A stretch of 24,096 bases of DNA from Baffinella frigidus (lineage: Eukaryota; Cryptophyceae; Cryptomonadales; Baffinellaceae): NCBI GenBank assembly GCA_026770585.1, contig MU646896.1, positions 98,556 through 122,651 on the forward strand, in the 5' to 3' direction. Below are positions 1 through 24,096 of the stretch, piece by piece (position 1 is the first letter of the stretch; every line of letters begins with the position of its first letter). The position numbers and the translations under genes were made by a program. A model generated the notes under the pieces. The model was given only the letters and a program-made list of their open reading frames with translations, had not been told where the DNA came from and made no database searches.

Positions 1-137
1 TCTCTTCCTATCCAACTGACAGTTCTCTTCCTATCCAACTGACAGTTCTCTTCCTATCCAACTGACAGTTCTCTTCCTATCCAACTGACAGTTCTCTTCC
101 TATCCAACTGACAGTTTTCTTCCTATCCAACTGACAT
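1..137. repeat. 23-bp tandem repeat, six copies
   Basis: The unit is TCTCTTCCTATCCAACTGAC plus AGT, starting at position 1. It lies in the intron after the last visible exon of domain X and continues beyond the window edge. Confidence 0.95.
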
Positions 138-158
138 TTGTGGGACGGGGGGGCGCAC

Positions 159-24064
<23,906 letters not shown>

Positions 24065-24096
24065 TCTCCCGGGGCCACCTCGCCCCCCCCCTCCCC

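Noticed and set aside
1-137. Possible CRISPR array
   Set aside because: The 23-bp units are contiguous with no unique spacers, in a eukaryotic intron.

Overview
The window is eukaryotic nuclear DNA with one supported protein-coding gene, read on the minus strand and running off both ends. The gene encodes a string of globin domains. I can place 32 exons (159..24064) that spell ten consecutive 3-on-3 globin domains of the neuroglobin-like type, numbered I to X in transcription order (right to left). In every domain the exon lengths sum to a multiple of three. Splice phases match at every junction (phase 1 after the C/CD region, phase 0 elsewhere), and the roughly 1,540 joined codons contain no stop. 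No initiator methionine, signal peptide or terminal stop is visible, so the protein is larger than what is seen here.

Each unit is helices A-B-C (motifs ESW, KIFEIAP, LFSF), then helix E (S-x-x-L-x-x-H), then F and G (RH, EHFPVVGEALL), then H (WTPEV, AW, VW, VMEPAL). A short charged linker of the MPEEDR/LPEEER/LPQEEK type leads to the next A helix. Phe B10, Phe CD1 and His E7 occur in all ten domains, and Val E11 in nine. The proximal His F8 occurs in nine domains; domain VI has Asp there. The inferred role is haem binding with O2, NO or redox chemistry in a polymeric globin.

Layout, right to left. Domain I (24064-21523) has five exons and a 57-residue acidic tail. Domain II (21005-19337) has three exons. 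Domains III, IV and V (19185-16914) are compact two-exon units in a recent tandem duplication. Domain VI (16668-13925) has four exons, the F8 substitution and a duplicated H-helix exon. Domain VII (12518-11288) has the CD intron missing and an assembly gap in one intron. Domain VIII (10411-6022) has five exons with large introns full of partial exon copies. Domain IX (5285-4475) has two exons. Domain X (4070-159) has four exons, and its last H-helix exon lies beyond the left edge.

The remaining sequence is intronic: TTATC/TAATC-ended MITE-like hairpins with 4-bp target duplications, other long-hairpin elements, dispersed repeats, minisatellites, GA/TC/TCTG microsatellites, degenerate telomere-like GGGTTTA/GGGTTCA/GGGTTGA arrays, and broken copies of the gene's own exons. 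No gene is supported on the plus strand. The organism is probably a unicellular eukaryote, perhaps an alga, judging from the repeat-rich GC-leaning sequence and spliceosomal GT-AG introns; I cannot name it.
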